This document shows, piece by piece, positions 42,306 to 52,700 of a stretch of 64,000 nt of DNA. This DNA comes from an uncultured Porphyromonadaceae bacterium (GTDB taxonomy: Bacteria; Bacteroidota; Bacteroidia; Bacteroidales; Muribaculaceae). The stretch lies in contig CAMWRW010000004.1 in the NCBI GenBank assembly GCA_947176755.1, forward strand, positions 1 through 64,000, in the 5' to 3' direction. The stretch's first letter is position 1. The number at the start of each line of letters is the position of its first letter. Position numbers and translations under genes: made by a program. The notes beneath the pieces were generated by a model that had not been told where the DNA came from, did not search any database, and saw only the letters and a list, made by a program, of their open reading frames with translations.

Positions 42306-42782
42306 TCAACGGATACGGTCGGCTGCGCGAATCAGCTTGTAATCATTGTTGATGCGATAGTAAGCGAACATATCAGCAAAGAAAGCGAGAAGAGGGGCGA
42401 TGATGATGCTTGACCAGCTCACATAGGCACCTTGATCGGCAAATGACTGATATCCGAAGAAACAACCGATTCCAACAGCTGCCAGAATGAAGAGCACTTC
42501 AATCAGGCAGACCATCTTCTGGAGAGGGAGATTCCTATAGAGAAAGATATTAATCAATGGAAGGAGAGTAGCGAGGAGGGATACGCAAAACATCGGCCAC
42601 GTGTACATCACATACCCGGATAGGGCCGAGCCTGTGGACTGTCCTTCGATTTCAAATCCGAAGGTAGTGAAATTCAAAGAATACTGAGGAAGTTGAACCT
42701 GACCTAATGAGGCGAATGTGAAACATGCCATCATCACGCCGGCGATGAGAAGCAAAACGGATTGCCAACGCTGAATCACCAT
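42306..42782 (-). CDS. DUF4293-like membrane protein
   Basis: MVIQRWQSVLLLIAGVMMACFTFASLGQ start, four TM segments, RINNDYKLIRAADRIR C-terminus. ORF track start 42896. Confidence 0.75.
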   Translation of the reverse strand: MVIQRWQSVLLLIAGVMMACFTFASLGQVQLPQYSLNFTTFGFEIEGQSTGSALSGYVMYTWPMFCVSLLATLLPLINIFLYRNLPLQKMVCLIEVLFILAAVGIGCFFGYQSFADQGAYVSWSSIIIAPLLAFFADMFAYYRINNDYKLIRAADRIR

Positions 42783-42939
42783 TTGGATGTAATTTTTAAA
42801 TTGGTTACTGACAGGGCTTAGACAAAGGGTCGGAATTCTCACCGATGCTACGGCCCAAATATGCGCAAAATTAACAAAAAAAATCATTTGCCGCAACTGT
42901 CCGTGCGGGAAGAATTATTGAGATTTACACGAATTTTAT

Positions 42940-42947
42940 TAACTTTG
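42940..42947 (+). promoter_or_regulatory. Candidate -7 element for ABC-F gene
   Basis: TAACTTTG; near-consensus ATTG 19 nt upstream. Confidence 0.45.
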
Positions 42948-42970
42948 TATGATAAAACATTCACACACCA

Positions 42971-44929
42971 ATGATATCAATCAATAATCTTTCCGTTGAA
43001 TTCTCGGCCCGTCCGTTGTTTGACGACATCAGTTTCGTTATCAACAAGACAGATAGAATAGGACTCGCAGGAAAGAATGGAGCGGGAAAATCAACAATGC
43101 TTAAGATAATCGCGGGGCTTCAGCAACCGTCGTCAGGCTCGGTGACGATGCCTTCCGGAATTACCGTCGGCTATCTACCCCAGCAGATGACACCCGCGGA
43201 TGATACGACTGTCTATGAAGAATGCCGCAAGGCTTACGGCGACATTCTCTCGCTGCAGAAAGAACTTGACAAAGTAACTTCGGAGATAGCCGAAAGGGAG
43301 GATTATGAAAGCAAGGAATACGCAGACCTGCTTGAACGACTTGATTTTCTCAATGAGCGACTCTCAATATTCGGCGCCACGAACATGGACGCGGAAATCG
43401 AATCAACATTGGCGGGCCTCGGATTCCGACGTGAGGATCTGAACCGGCCGACAGCGGAATTTTCGGGCGGATGGAGAATGCGTATAGAGCTTGCAAAAAT
43501 CCTCCTCCGTCGTCCTGACGTGCTTCTTCTTGACGAGCCAACCAACCATCTCGATATAGAGTCTATACAATGGCTCGAACAATTCATAGCGACGAAAGCC
43601 AAAGCCGTGGTGCTTGTCAGCCATGACCGTGCATTTCTTGACAATGTCACACGTCGCACAATCGAGATTTCTTGTGGCAAAGCTTACGATTACAAGGTCA
43701 ATTATTCCCAATTTAAGGAATTACGCGTTGAGCGCATCCAGCAGCAACGACGTGCCTACGAAAATCAGCAGAAGCAGATTGCAGATATCAAAGCGTTTAT
43801 CGAAAGATTCCGATATCAGGCCACGAAGGCAATTCAGGTGCAGAGTCGAATCAAACAGCTTGAAAAAATTATCCCGATTGAGGTTGATGAGGTTGACAAT
43901 TCACGTCTAAGTCTTAAATTTCCACCGGCGTCAAGATCGGGAGACTTTCCTCTCATACTCGAAGATGTCGGGAAAAGATATGGCGACCATCAAGTGTTTG
44001 ACCATGCTGAATTCACCATTAGACGCGGAGAGAAAGTTGCGTTTGTCGGTAAAAACGGCGAGGGAAAGTCGACGATGGTGAAATGTATCATGGGAGAAAT
44101 TCCTTTCACAGGCACACTGAAAATCGGTCATAATGTCAGCATCGGCTATTTCGCACAGAATCAGGCCCAGATGCTCGATGGGGAATTGACCGTTTTCGAG
44201 ACAATCGATAATGTCGCCACGGGAGACTGGCGGACCAAAGTGAGAGATCTTCTGGGTGCATTCATGTTCCGCGGAGAGGATGTCGATAAGAAAGTAAAGG
44301 TTCTTTCAGGAGGGGAAAAGACTCGGCTTGCAATGATAAAACTGCTGTTGGAGCCGGTCAATTTTCTCATTCTTGACGAGCCGACCAACCATCTTGACAT
44401 TCCGACTAAAGATATTCTCAAGGAAGCGATCCGCGATTTCAACGGAACTGTTATCATTGTCAGCCATGACCGCTATTTTCTTGACGGCCTTGTCGATAAA
44501 GTTTATGAATTCGGAGGAGGAGAAGTTCGAGAGAATCTCGGAGGCATTTACGACTTTCTGAGAAAAAAACAGATGCAGAATTTCAGTGAGCTTGAGACCT
44601 CCGGGAAACAGGCTAACAATATCGAACGCGAAGCGCCCCCCACACAAAAGGGAAACAACGACCCGACGGAGGAACAGTCAAAGCTCAGCTATGCCGAGCA
44701 AAAAGAGCGCCAGCGACAGATCAGCAGGGCGAAAAAGGAGTTAACCCGGGCCGAAGAGGAGGTAGAGCGGACAGAACAGGAACAGGCGTCGCTTGAAGCA
44801 AAAATCTCAGCCGGAGATGCCTCTTCTGAAACTCTCGAGGCTTATGAGAAGGCCCGCATGGCGGTTGAAAAAGCTATGGAGAATTGGGAAAATGCCCAGT
44901 TGGCATTGGAAGAATTAGAAATTAAATAA
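42971..44929 (+). CDS. ABC-F family ATPase
   Basis: Two ABC domains (GLAGKNGAGKSTMLKII, FVGKNGEGKSTMVKCI; LLLDEPTNHLDIESIQWLE, LILDEPTNHLDIPTKD), no TM domain, C-terminal coiled coil. Confidence 0.95.
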   Translation: MISINNLSVEFSARPLFDDISFVINKTDRIGLAGKNGAGKSTMLKIIAGLQQPSSGSVTMPSGITVGYLPQQMTPADDTTVYEECRKAYGDILSLQKELDKVTSEIAEREDYESKEYADLLERLDFLNERLSIFGATNMDAEIESTLAGLGFRREDLNRPTAEFSGGWRMRIELAKILLRRPDVLLLDEPTNHLDIESIQWLEQFIATKAKAVVLVSHDRAFLDNVTRRTIEISCGKAYDYKVNYSQFKELRVERIQQQRRAYENQQKQIADIKAFIERFRYQATKAIQVQSRIKQLEKIIPIEVDEVDNSRLSLKFPPASRSGDFPLILEDVGKRYGDHQVFDHAEFTIRRGEKVAFVGKNGEGKSTMVKCIMGEIPFTGTLKIGHNVSIGYFAQNQAQMLDGELTVFETIDNVATGDWRTKVRDLLGAFMFRGEDVDKKVKVLSGGEKTRLAMIKLLLEPVNFLILDEPTNHLDIPTKDILKEAIRDFNGTVIIVSHDRYFLDGLVDKVYEFGGGEVRENLGGIYDFLRKKQMQNFSELETSGKQANNIEREAPPTQKGNNDPTEEQSKLSYAEQKERQRQISRAKKELTRAEEEVERTEQEQASLEAKISAGDASSETLEAYEKARMAVEKAMENWENAQLALEELEIK

Positions 44930-44939
44930 TTGATTATAA

Positions 44940-46910
44940 ATGAACACACTTAAGAAGGGAATTGATTTAGAGAATCTTGACACTGCCGTAAATCCCCGAA
45001 ATGACTTCTATCAATATGCAGCCGGGGGATGGCGCAAAGCACATCCCATTCCACCTGAATTTCCGGCATTTTCGGTGTTCACCGATATTCGGGAGAAAGT
45101 CCGCGTTCAAGTCCGCGAACTCATTGAAGGACTGGGAGCGACTCCGGAAGCGAAGGAATACGACACACTTGCCCAGAAGATCAGCGATCTCTACGGAATG
45201 GGTCTTGACATGGAGACGCGCAACCGACTCGGAGCCTCTCCCATCTTGCCAGGGCTGAAGAAAATCGCAGACATAACACCTGAAAATCTTCAGGACACGC
45301 TGCAGGAGTTGGCTTTCGGAATAACATCTCCCCTGTTTTCGACAGGCGCCTCTACTGACTTTGCCGATACCGACCGCTATGTCATGCATATCGGAGAAGG
45401 AGCTCTCGGACTTGGGGATTATGAGTATTATCTTGTAAAGAATGATACGAATTCCCGGATTCTGGAAGCATACGAAAAATATGTGAAGCGGGTGATGCGG
45501 TTGGCAGGCTATTCGGAAGATGAAGCGGAGCGTATTTGGAAGAATGTAATACGCATAGAAACTGAATTTGCACGCCATACAATGAGGAAAGAGGAGAGTC
45601 GCAATCCCTTGAATCTCCATAATATGGTTTCTATGGAGGAGCTTCAGAGAAAGTATCCCGTAGTGGACTGGAGAAAATGGTTTGACTCTATGGGAGCGAC
45701 GGAAGTTCAGGAGGTGAATGTGCTGTCGCCCGGTTTCCTAAATTTTATAACGAGGTGGCTACCTACTATCAGCATTGCGGACCTGAAGGATTTCCTTGCT
45801 TTTCATGCCGTCACTAACGCCACGGGCGTACTTAGCGATGAATTCTATGATGCCGATTTTGAACTGTATGAACGGACCATGTCGGGCACGGAAGATAAGA
45901 AGCCGCTTTGGAAACGCGCGATGGCAATTCCGGAGTCAATGTTCGGAGAGGCTGTCGGGCAGTTGTATGTAGACAAATACTTCCCGGAAGCCAATAAGGA
46001 ATATATGAAGGGGATGGTGGAAAACCTCCGGAAAGCTCTCGCAAAGCATATAACGGCCCTTCATTGGATGGGAGAAAAGACAAAAGAGAAAGCATTCGAA
46101 AAACTGGAAAAACTGACCATCAAGATAGGCTATCCCGACAAATGGGAGAGTTATGAAGAAATTCATATTGATCCTTCGAAAAGCTACCATGACAATGTTC
46201 TCGAAGCGGGCCGATGGTTTATCCGCAGAAATATCAAAAGGTTAAAAGAACCTGTTGACAAGACGCGTTGGCTGATGATGCCTCAGACAGTCAATGCCTA
46301 CTATTCTCCGAGCAGGAATGAGATATGCTTTCCGGCAGGAATCCTGCAGCCTCCATACTTCAATTTTGAGGCAGACGACGCCCTTAATTATGGATCTATA
46401 GGTGCAGTTATCGGCCATGAAATGACTCACGGCTTTGATGACAGCGGCCGGCGTTTCAATGCGTCCGGAAATCTGGAAAACTGGTGGGAGAAAGAGGATG
46501 AGGCGCGATTTGAAGAATTGACTGAAGGTCTCGTGAAGCAATTCGAGGAGGTCGAAGCCGCACCGGGAGTCCATTGCAACGGGCGTTTCACTTTGGGAGA
46601 GAATATCGCCGACCAAGGGGGATTGCGCGTGGCGCTTACCGCCTATCTCGACAACTGCGATGATTCCGCATCAAAAGATATAGACGGTTTCACTCCGCTC
46701 CAGAGATTCTATCTTTCTTATGCTCAGGCCTGGGGCACGAATATTCGACCCGAAGAGATTGAAGAAAGGGTCAAAAACGATCCCCATTCACTTCCTGAAC
46801 ACCGAGTGAACGTCACGCTACGCAACATCGCGCCATTCTTTGAGGCCTTCGGTATTAAAGAAGGAGACGCTATGTTTCGTCCGGAGGAGCAACGGATAAT
46901 TATATGGTGA
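44940..46910 (+). CDS. M13-family zinc metallopeptidase (PepO/neprilysin-like)
   Basis: VNAYYSPSRNEICFPAGILQPPYF, IGAVIGHEMTHGFDDSGRRF (HExxH), GENIADQGGLRVALTAY, AQAWG. Confidence 0.95.
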   Translation: MNTLKKGIDLENLDTAVNPRNDFYQYAAGGWRKAHPIPPEFPAFSVFTDIREKVRVQVRELIEGLGATPEAKEYDTLAQKISDLYGMGLDMETRNRLGASPILPGLKKIADITPENLQDTLQELAFGITSPLFSTGASTDFADTDRYVMHIGEGALGLGDYEYYLVKNDTNSRILEAYEKYVKRVMRLAGYSEDEAERIWKNVIRIETEFARHTMRKEESRNPLNLHNMVSMEELQRKYPVVDWRKWFDSMGATEVQEVNVLSPGFLNFITRWLPTISIADLKDFLAFHAVTNATGVLSDEFYDADFELYERTMSGTEDKKPLWKRAMAIPESMFGEAVGQLYVDKYFPEANKEYMKGMVENLRKALAKHITALHWMGEKTKEKAFEKLEKLTIKIGYPDKWESYEEIHIDPSKSYHDNVLEAGRWFIRRNIKRLKEPVDKTRWLMMPQTVNAYYSPSRNEICFPAGILQPPYFNFEADDALNYGSIGAVIGHEMTHGFDDSGRRFNASGNLENWWEKEDEARFEELTEGLVKQFEEVEAAPGVHCNGRFTLGENIADQGGLRVALTAYLDNCDDSASKDIDGFTPLQRFYLSYAQAWGTNIRPEEIEERVKNDPHSLPEHRVNVTLRNIAPFFEAFGIKEGDAMFRPEEQRIIIW

Positions 46911-47671
46911 GTCTTTACGGTTTGGTGGGAAGGAAACTCTCCCATTCCTTCTCCCGAACTTATTTCACCGATAAATTCAGGGAAGAGGCCATCGAGGCTG
47001 AATATAAACTGTTTGAACTTGAAGAGATATCGGGTCTGCCTGACCTGATATCCTCTTATCCAACGCTCAAAGGCCTGAATGTGACAGTTCCCTACAAGGA
47101 GTATGTCATTGACTACCTCGACGCTCTATCCGACACTGCGAAAGCAATTGGAGCGGTAAACACCATTTTGATTGAAAGAGATGTCCATGGCCATCCTTTC
47201 CTCATCGGACATAACACGGATGCCGAGGGATTTCGACGTTCGCTTCTTGGATTTATCGGGTCATGCGCGGGAATTAAAGCACTCGTCACCGGGACAGGAG
47301 GAGCGGCCAAGGCCGTGTCCTACGCACTGGCAAAAGAGAGGATAGAAGCAACTTTTGTTTCCCGTGTCCCAACAGAAAAGAATCTAACGGGATGCGTCAT
47401 CGGTTATGAAGATTGCGGTCAGGAAATCATTTCAGATCATCATCTTATCATCAACACCACTCCCCTTGGCACATTCCCCGACACGACAAGCAAAGCCCCT
47501 CTCTCCTACCACTTTCTGACTCCCGAGCACAAGGCTTTCGATTTGGTCTACAATCCTGCTGTAACCGCCTTTATGAAAGCATGTGCAGAGAGAGGTTGCG
47601 GAGTTAAAAACGGATTGGAGATGCTTTACAACCAGGCAGAACTCTCTTGGCAAATATGGCAAATGGGATAG
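46904..47671 (+). CDS. aroE: Shikimate dehydrogenase
   Basis: YGLVGRKLSHSFSRTYF, LKGLNVTVPYKEYVIDYLD, AIGAVNTI, GHNTDAEGFRRSL, DLVYNPAVTAFM. Confidence 0.95.
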   Translation: MVSLYGLVGRKLSHSFSRTYFTDKFREEAIEAEYKLFELEEISGLPDLISSYPTLKGLNVTVPYKEYVIDYLDALSDTAKAIGAVNTILIERDVHGHPFLIGHNTDAEGFRRSLLGFIGSCAGIKALVTGTGGAAKAVSYALAKERIEATFVSRVPTEKNLTGCVIGYEDCGQEIISDHHLIINTTPLGTFPDTTSKAPLSYHFLTPEHKAFDLVYNPAVTAFMKACAERGCGVKNGLEMLYNQAELSWQIWQMG

Positions 47672-49680
47672 GTCGGAGTAAAAACGCGGTTGATCCTTTC
47701 GTGCCTCTTCTTATTCCCACGCTTGCTTTTGCGTCGGGGATAGCGGGAAGTACGCTTATCCTTAACAGATTCGCTGGAGCCAAAGAGCAAGAAATATATA
47801 TACTTGGAGTCTCTCTTATCTTTCTCGCAGGAATTGTCAGATTGCTTGCCGCCACCGGAACACACTCAGAGCTGTTTCGAAAACGGCGGTTGCATCAGGT
47901 CTGGCTATTCCTGTTGTTCTTAGGTGGAGGCGCCCTCGATACGGCCTTTACTCTCCCTTGTCATATTAATGATTCCGAACTCTCTAACATCCGATATGTT
48001 TACGGAGTCGTTACTGACAAACGCACGTCTGCAAACGGGGATGTTCTCGATATCGATGTCAACTACCGGATCGACAACTTGGGGCATTTCCGTAAAGTAA
48101 GGAATCTTAAGGCTATAATAATTTGTCCGGCAACGCAGGCCAATATAGATGATATTCTTCTGGTTGCGGCAGGGAATATAAGCCGGAGGAGCACTCCGGT
48201 CAACACATTTGAATCCGGAGAAATCCCGGCTTCAAGAACTTCCGACGAGCCATACAGAATATACTGTTTGGAAGATGACATTATCGTAAACGGTCATAAA
48301 GCGAGTGTCGCAGGATTTTCCAAGAAATTCAGGAATATAATTGAAAGGAAAATCGAACTATCAGGATTAGAAACAGGAACGAAGAATTTTCTTATCACCT
48401 TGCTGATGGGAAATAGAGAATACTTGCATCCGGATGTAAAGAAAATATTTTCGGACACGGGTATGGCCCATATAATAGCCCTAAGCGGAATGCATGTGGC
48501 CATTATCGGAGGCATCATATTGTTTCTACTCTTCCCTGTGAATTTTGCGGGATTATATCGCTGGCGTCTCGTCATAACCCTGCTTCTTCTGATAGGATTC
48601 GGCTTTCTTACAGGCTGGGCCTATTCGACCGTGAGAAGTATCATTATGATTGGGTGTATCACGACGGCTGTCATCCTTCAACGGAAAAATTCAGCATGGA
48701 ACGCACTCCTTCTGGCAACTCTCGTGATTCTTGCACTCTGGCCATCGGCACTCTATGATGTGGGACTTCAATTGAGCTTTCTGTGTGTGGCATCACTAAT
48801 ATTCTTTACATCACAGCTTAATCCCTTTGATCATAGAAGACATCCGACAGCATATAAAATAGCGGGGGCTGTGCTCGCCACATTGGTTACAACCGGCGTT
48901 ACATGGATAGTTTCGGGGGCGAACTTCGGAATGTTTCCTTTAGCATTTTTGCTTGCTAACCTTCCCATACTTCCATTTCTACCGGCGTATGTGGTGATCG
49001 CAATCTGCTCGATAATCTTTGACTCTGTACCGTTCGTAGAAAAGGCCTTAAGTTTTGCGACCGACAAAGGTTATCATGCTATGATTGATTATTTGTCGTT
49101 CCTTAATGAACCCACAACAGCTATTCCAGTCGAGGTTTCCATCATATCCGTTGCGTTATGGCTTGCCGCCGCTATTTTAATGGCTCTTTGGCTGAACGGA
49201 TACAGGAAGAAGATAATGCCGTGGGTAGCGTGTGGATTTGCATGCACAGCCATAATTACTATAATCTTTCCGCAGAATATTGATTCGGATTTCAAAGAAA
49301 GGGAGGCTCTTATCTGCAACTATCATTACAAGACATCAATCAAAATCAGAGAGGGGAATAAAGAGCGGGAATATGTGTTTCCATCCGGGATGAATACCGT
49401 GATAGAAATCGCTGAGAAGCGGTTTATGTTTCTGGATGCCCAGATTGATCAATTGTCGTTTTCAACGCCCGGTTCTCCACCGGACTATGTGATTATCTCC
49501 CGAGGTTGTGATCAAGCCCCAGAGGAACTGCGCCGGCAAAATGTCATCGGAGAAAACACGGTTGTTGCAATCCATCCGATGGTGGCACGCCAGAAAGAGG
49601 CTGATTGGCTCAATAATGATAACGCCTCCACGATAAAGATGCACAGTCTGCGGCAGTCGCCGATTCGAATAGGATTGTAG
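47647..49680 (+). CDS. comEC: ComEC/Rec2-family membrane protein
   Basis: ComEC core LMGNREYLHPDVKKIFSDTGMAHIIALSGMHVAIIGGII, WAYSTVRSIIMIGCITTAVILQRKNSAWNALLLATLVILALWPSALYDVGLQLSFLCVASLIFF. Overlaps aroE by 25 bp. Confidence 0.88.
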   Translation: MANMANGIGRSKNAVDPFVPLLIPTLAFASGIAGSTLILNRFAGAKEQEIYILGVSLIFLAGIVRLLAATGTHSELFRKRRLHQVWLFLLFLGGGALDTAFTLPCHINDSELSNIRYVYGVVTDKRTSANGDVLDIDVNYRIDNLGHFRKVRNLKAIIICPATQANIDDILLVAAGNISRRSTPVNTFESGEIPASRTSDEPYRIYCLEDDIIVNGHKASVAGFSKKFRNIIERKIELSGLETGTKNFLITLLMGNREYLHPDVKKIFSDTGMAHIIALSGMHVAIIGGIILFLLFPVNFAGLYRWRLVITLLLLIGFGFLTGWAYSTVRSIIMIGCITTAVILQRKNSAWNALLLATLVILALWPSALYDVGLQLSFLCVASLIFFTSQLNPFDHRRHPTAYKIAGAVLATLVTTGVTWIVSGANFGMFPLAFLLANLPILPFLPAYVVIAICSIIFDSVPFVEKALSFATDKGYHAMIDYLSFLNEPTTAIPVEVSIISVALWLAAAILMALWLNGYRKKIMPWVACGFACTAIITIIFPQNIDSDFKEREALICNYHYKTSIKIREGNKEREYVFPSGMNTVIEIAEKRFMFLDAQIDQLSFSTPGSPPDYVIISRGCDQAPEELRRQNVIGENTVVAIHPMVARQKEADWLNNDNASTIKMHSLRQSPIRIGL

Positions 49681-49681
49681 A

Positions 49682-49731
49682 CTCAACCAAATAAAAGGAC
49701 AGTTGTCGAACTGTCCTTTTATTTGGTTGAG
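49682..49731. terminator. Long bidirectional terminator between comEC and sprA
   Basis: ctcaaccaaataaaaggacagtt / aactgtccttttatttggttgag perfect 23-bp stem with gtcg tetraloop. Confidence 0.92.
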
Positions 49732-49738
49732 AAGATTG

Positions 49739-52700
49739 TTATCTTGCAAGCGAAACGTTGACAGATATGCCGTAGTTTGAGTTGCTTGTCGGATAGCTTG
49801 AATTTGATACAAGCGGCGTATTGGTCTGATGGTCGAAGAAGGCGTTGAGAGTTATTCGCTTACTGAGCACATAAGAGGCCATAAAATTGATTGAGAATGT
49901 TGATGTGCCCTGAGTTGCCTGCGTGTAGGCCGTCTCAATTCTCCTGATAAGCGACTGGTTGTTGGAATAAGCGACGTCAAGGTTGAGCGAAAGGTCGTTG
50001 GAAACATTTCCCTGCTTGGAACCGATCTTGATTATCTTATTGAAATCAACAATCTTGTATCCTGCGCCAATCTGAAGTTGCTTTGTTGAGGTTTCCACGA
50101 TCTGTCCGGCAGAGGTGTTGAGGTTCAACGTTCGCGAATCGCGATACTCTGCATTGAACGAAAGATCGTTGAAGAGCGTTAGTTTCACCCCGACGAGCGG
50201 AGCGAATTTCTCGGTGATACCTACTGACGAAATGTTATATGGAGATGAAGGAATCGGCTTCTGAGTGAGCTCATCGAGCACGAAACCGCGTTCACCTTCC
50301 CCTATACCGACCCAGTTCATATAGCTTGTGTAGGAGCCGATATTGTAGGTACACTGATACGCATGGGAAATCGTGAAGCTTTTGAACCAGCGTTTCAAGT
50401 TTCCGATGTTGATTAATCCGTCGTAGGTGACGCGCCAATTGGGCCGCATTGAGGAAAGACCAGGGAACATTGATAGAGAGACCTTCTCAGGATCAAGGCC
50501 GGAATAAGCTGCAAGGAAGGCCGGAATAAGCACATCGCTACTGGTGACGCTCGCGCCCCCTTCGGCCGGATTATAAGGGAGTCCGGCCAATGTGTTATCT
50601 TCCATGAATCCCGTGGAGGGATAATTGACTCCCATATATGAAGATTCAACCCGTCCTGCCACCCGGGGGATATATTCCAAGAATCGATTGAAAGCCTCGG
50701 AGGCATATCCGTTCTCTGCTTTTGAATTTCTTAGAGATGAGGCGAGCGCCCAGTGTGTGCGTACATAGCTTCCGCTATATACTGTCGGCATTCCGGCATA
50801 CATGAACTGCATCTGCTCCGACCGGTTGTCAGTCAGATTCGAAGTCAGGACAATCTTCAGACCGCGAATCGGTTCGAGACTTAATTCGAAATTAAATTCT
50901 TTAGTCTTGTTCCATAAAGCGGGAGAAATCTGCTCGGTGTCCGTGATAAGCCAACCGCGGTCGAGTGCCTTGTCGACATAATTCTTATCATAGAAACCGA
51001 AGGCAAAATCCAGACCGGGCGACATCGGCCCGTAGGATGTGGACTGTCCGAACACATTCCCTATATTCGGGCTGAAGAGCGGGAGATTAAGCGAATGGCT
51101 GCTTCTCCATTTGAATGAAGCAGAGCGAGTCATCATCAGGAAGCGCAACGCATAGTCTGCAAAATCACTTGCTCCGGCGTTTTTCTTCTTAATATCCTCT
51201 GTTACGGTGATCTTTAAACTTCGAGAGCCGGTATCCGTGATCTGGATAGTGTTTTCATCAATTACCTTGTAATTGATTTTTGTTGCTTTACCGTTCTCTG
51301 AGGCAACAAAACGAATTTTTTTAGTCCTGAGGTTATGACGGACGGTTGTCGCCGTGTCGGCAAGCATCACCGCTCGCTCGAACTTCTTCGCTTTCTTTGA
51401 ATCTTTGTCGGAATCCTTGTCGTTTCCCTTGGAATTTTTATTTCTGGAATTGCTGTTGCGCGACGAACTCGAACCGGAGAAACGTTTGTTGATTCTCTGA
51501 AGATATTTCGATTTGTTATAAAGTGTCTCGAAATTAATTCTCGCATCCGCATTCCAGTTGCTCTGGTTGATGATTGAGTTTCCGAGATAAAGATCATCGA
51601 CAGTTGCCCCGCGATCCCACCTATAAGTTGAGGTGTAGCTCAACGAACCGGTGAGATAATCAAGGAACCCGATCTTATTGAAGGGAGCCTTGTAAGTTCC
51701 GGAGAAAGTCTGGTTGTAAGCCCAGGGCGTACCCAAAGTCCTGATAGAAGAAAGCACCGTGTCTTTCCATTGCTCATAAAGGTCGGGGAAAAGACGGCGA
51801 TTGACTGCACCTGCCGTTTCCTCAATCCTTGCCGACGTGTTGGAAGCAAAGGAGAAAGAAAGCGACTTGAGCAGATTCCAGGTCAAGGATAGCTGGCGAT
51901 CCCACGTAAAGTTTTTACTAACCTGAACAGGCAGGCGGAAATCGACATCCACTTCCGAGCGTGTCTGTTGCTCATAGTAATGACGATTCATCCCTGTATA
52001 GAAAGTCAGGTTATTAAACATCCAGTTAATTTCCCAATCCTTGAAGAATTTAACTGTTTTTCCCTTTCCTTTCAAACCTTTGAAGGGTTTGAGGGGTTTG
52101 ATGATGGGTGTGTAGGAATACTGGAAGGAGCCTCGGTAATCAGCCGTGTTCTCATATTCTGTTGTAGGATCGACGTTCTTCTGCTTGTTGAATGAGAAAG
52201 TCAACGTGAAGTTTGCGGGATCCCAGGGCATCGGAGTTTTATTCTGAACATTGAAACGGAAGTTCGACAACGAGAAACTTTCGGTCGTTTTCTTTGTCAC
52301 GGCGTAATTCTTAATGGAATCGCGTTCCTGTTTCGTTGAGGCCGCTTCAAGGGCATCCGAGAGCAGAATGTCCTGGTCAAGAGGATTATACTTGGGAGTG
52401 GTTGTCTCCTGAGAACGGGAATAATAGATAGGAGAAGAAAGTTTCGCTTTCTCAGGCAGGAAACGACCTAAGTCACCTTGCACGGTCAGATTATACTGAT
52501 CGTATGTATCGAGGCGACGGGAGGAAAGTCCCTGATCGACATTTCCGAATCCATCCGTTTCGCGATGGACAGAGAAATTGACAGACGCCACATCAGAAAC
52601 GCCGAGAGACGCATTCGCATTCAGAGCCCAACCTCCCTCTTCGTTAAAGTCGGTGACCTTAAGTTCGTTTACCCAAACCGTTCCATCCTTGACAGAATTC

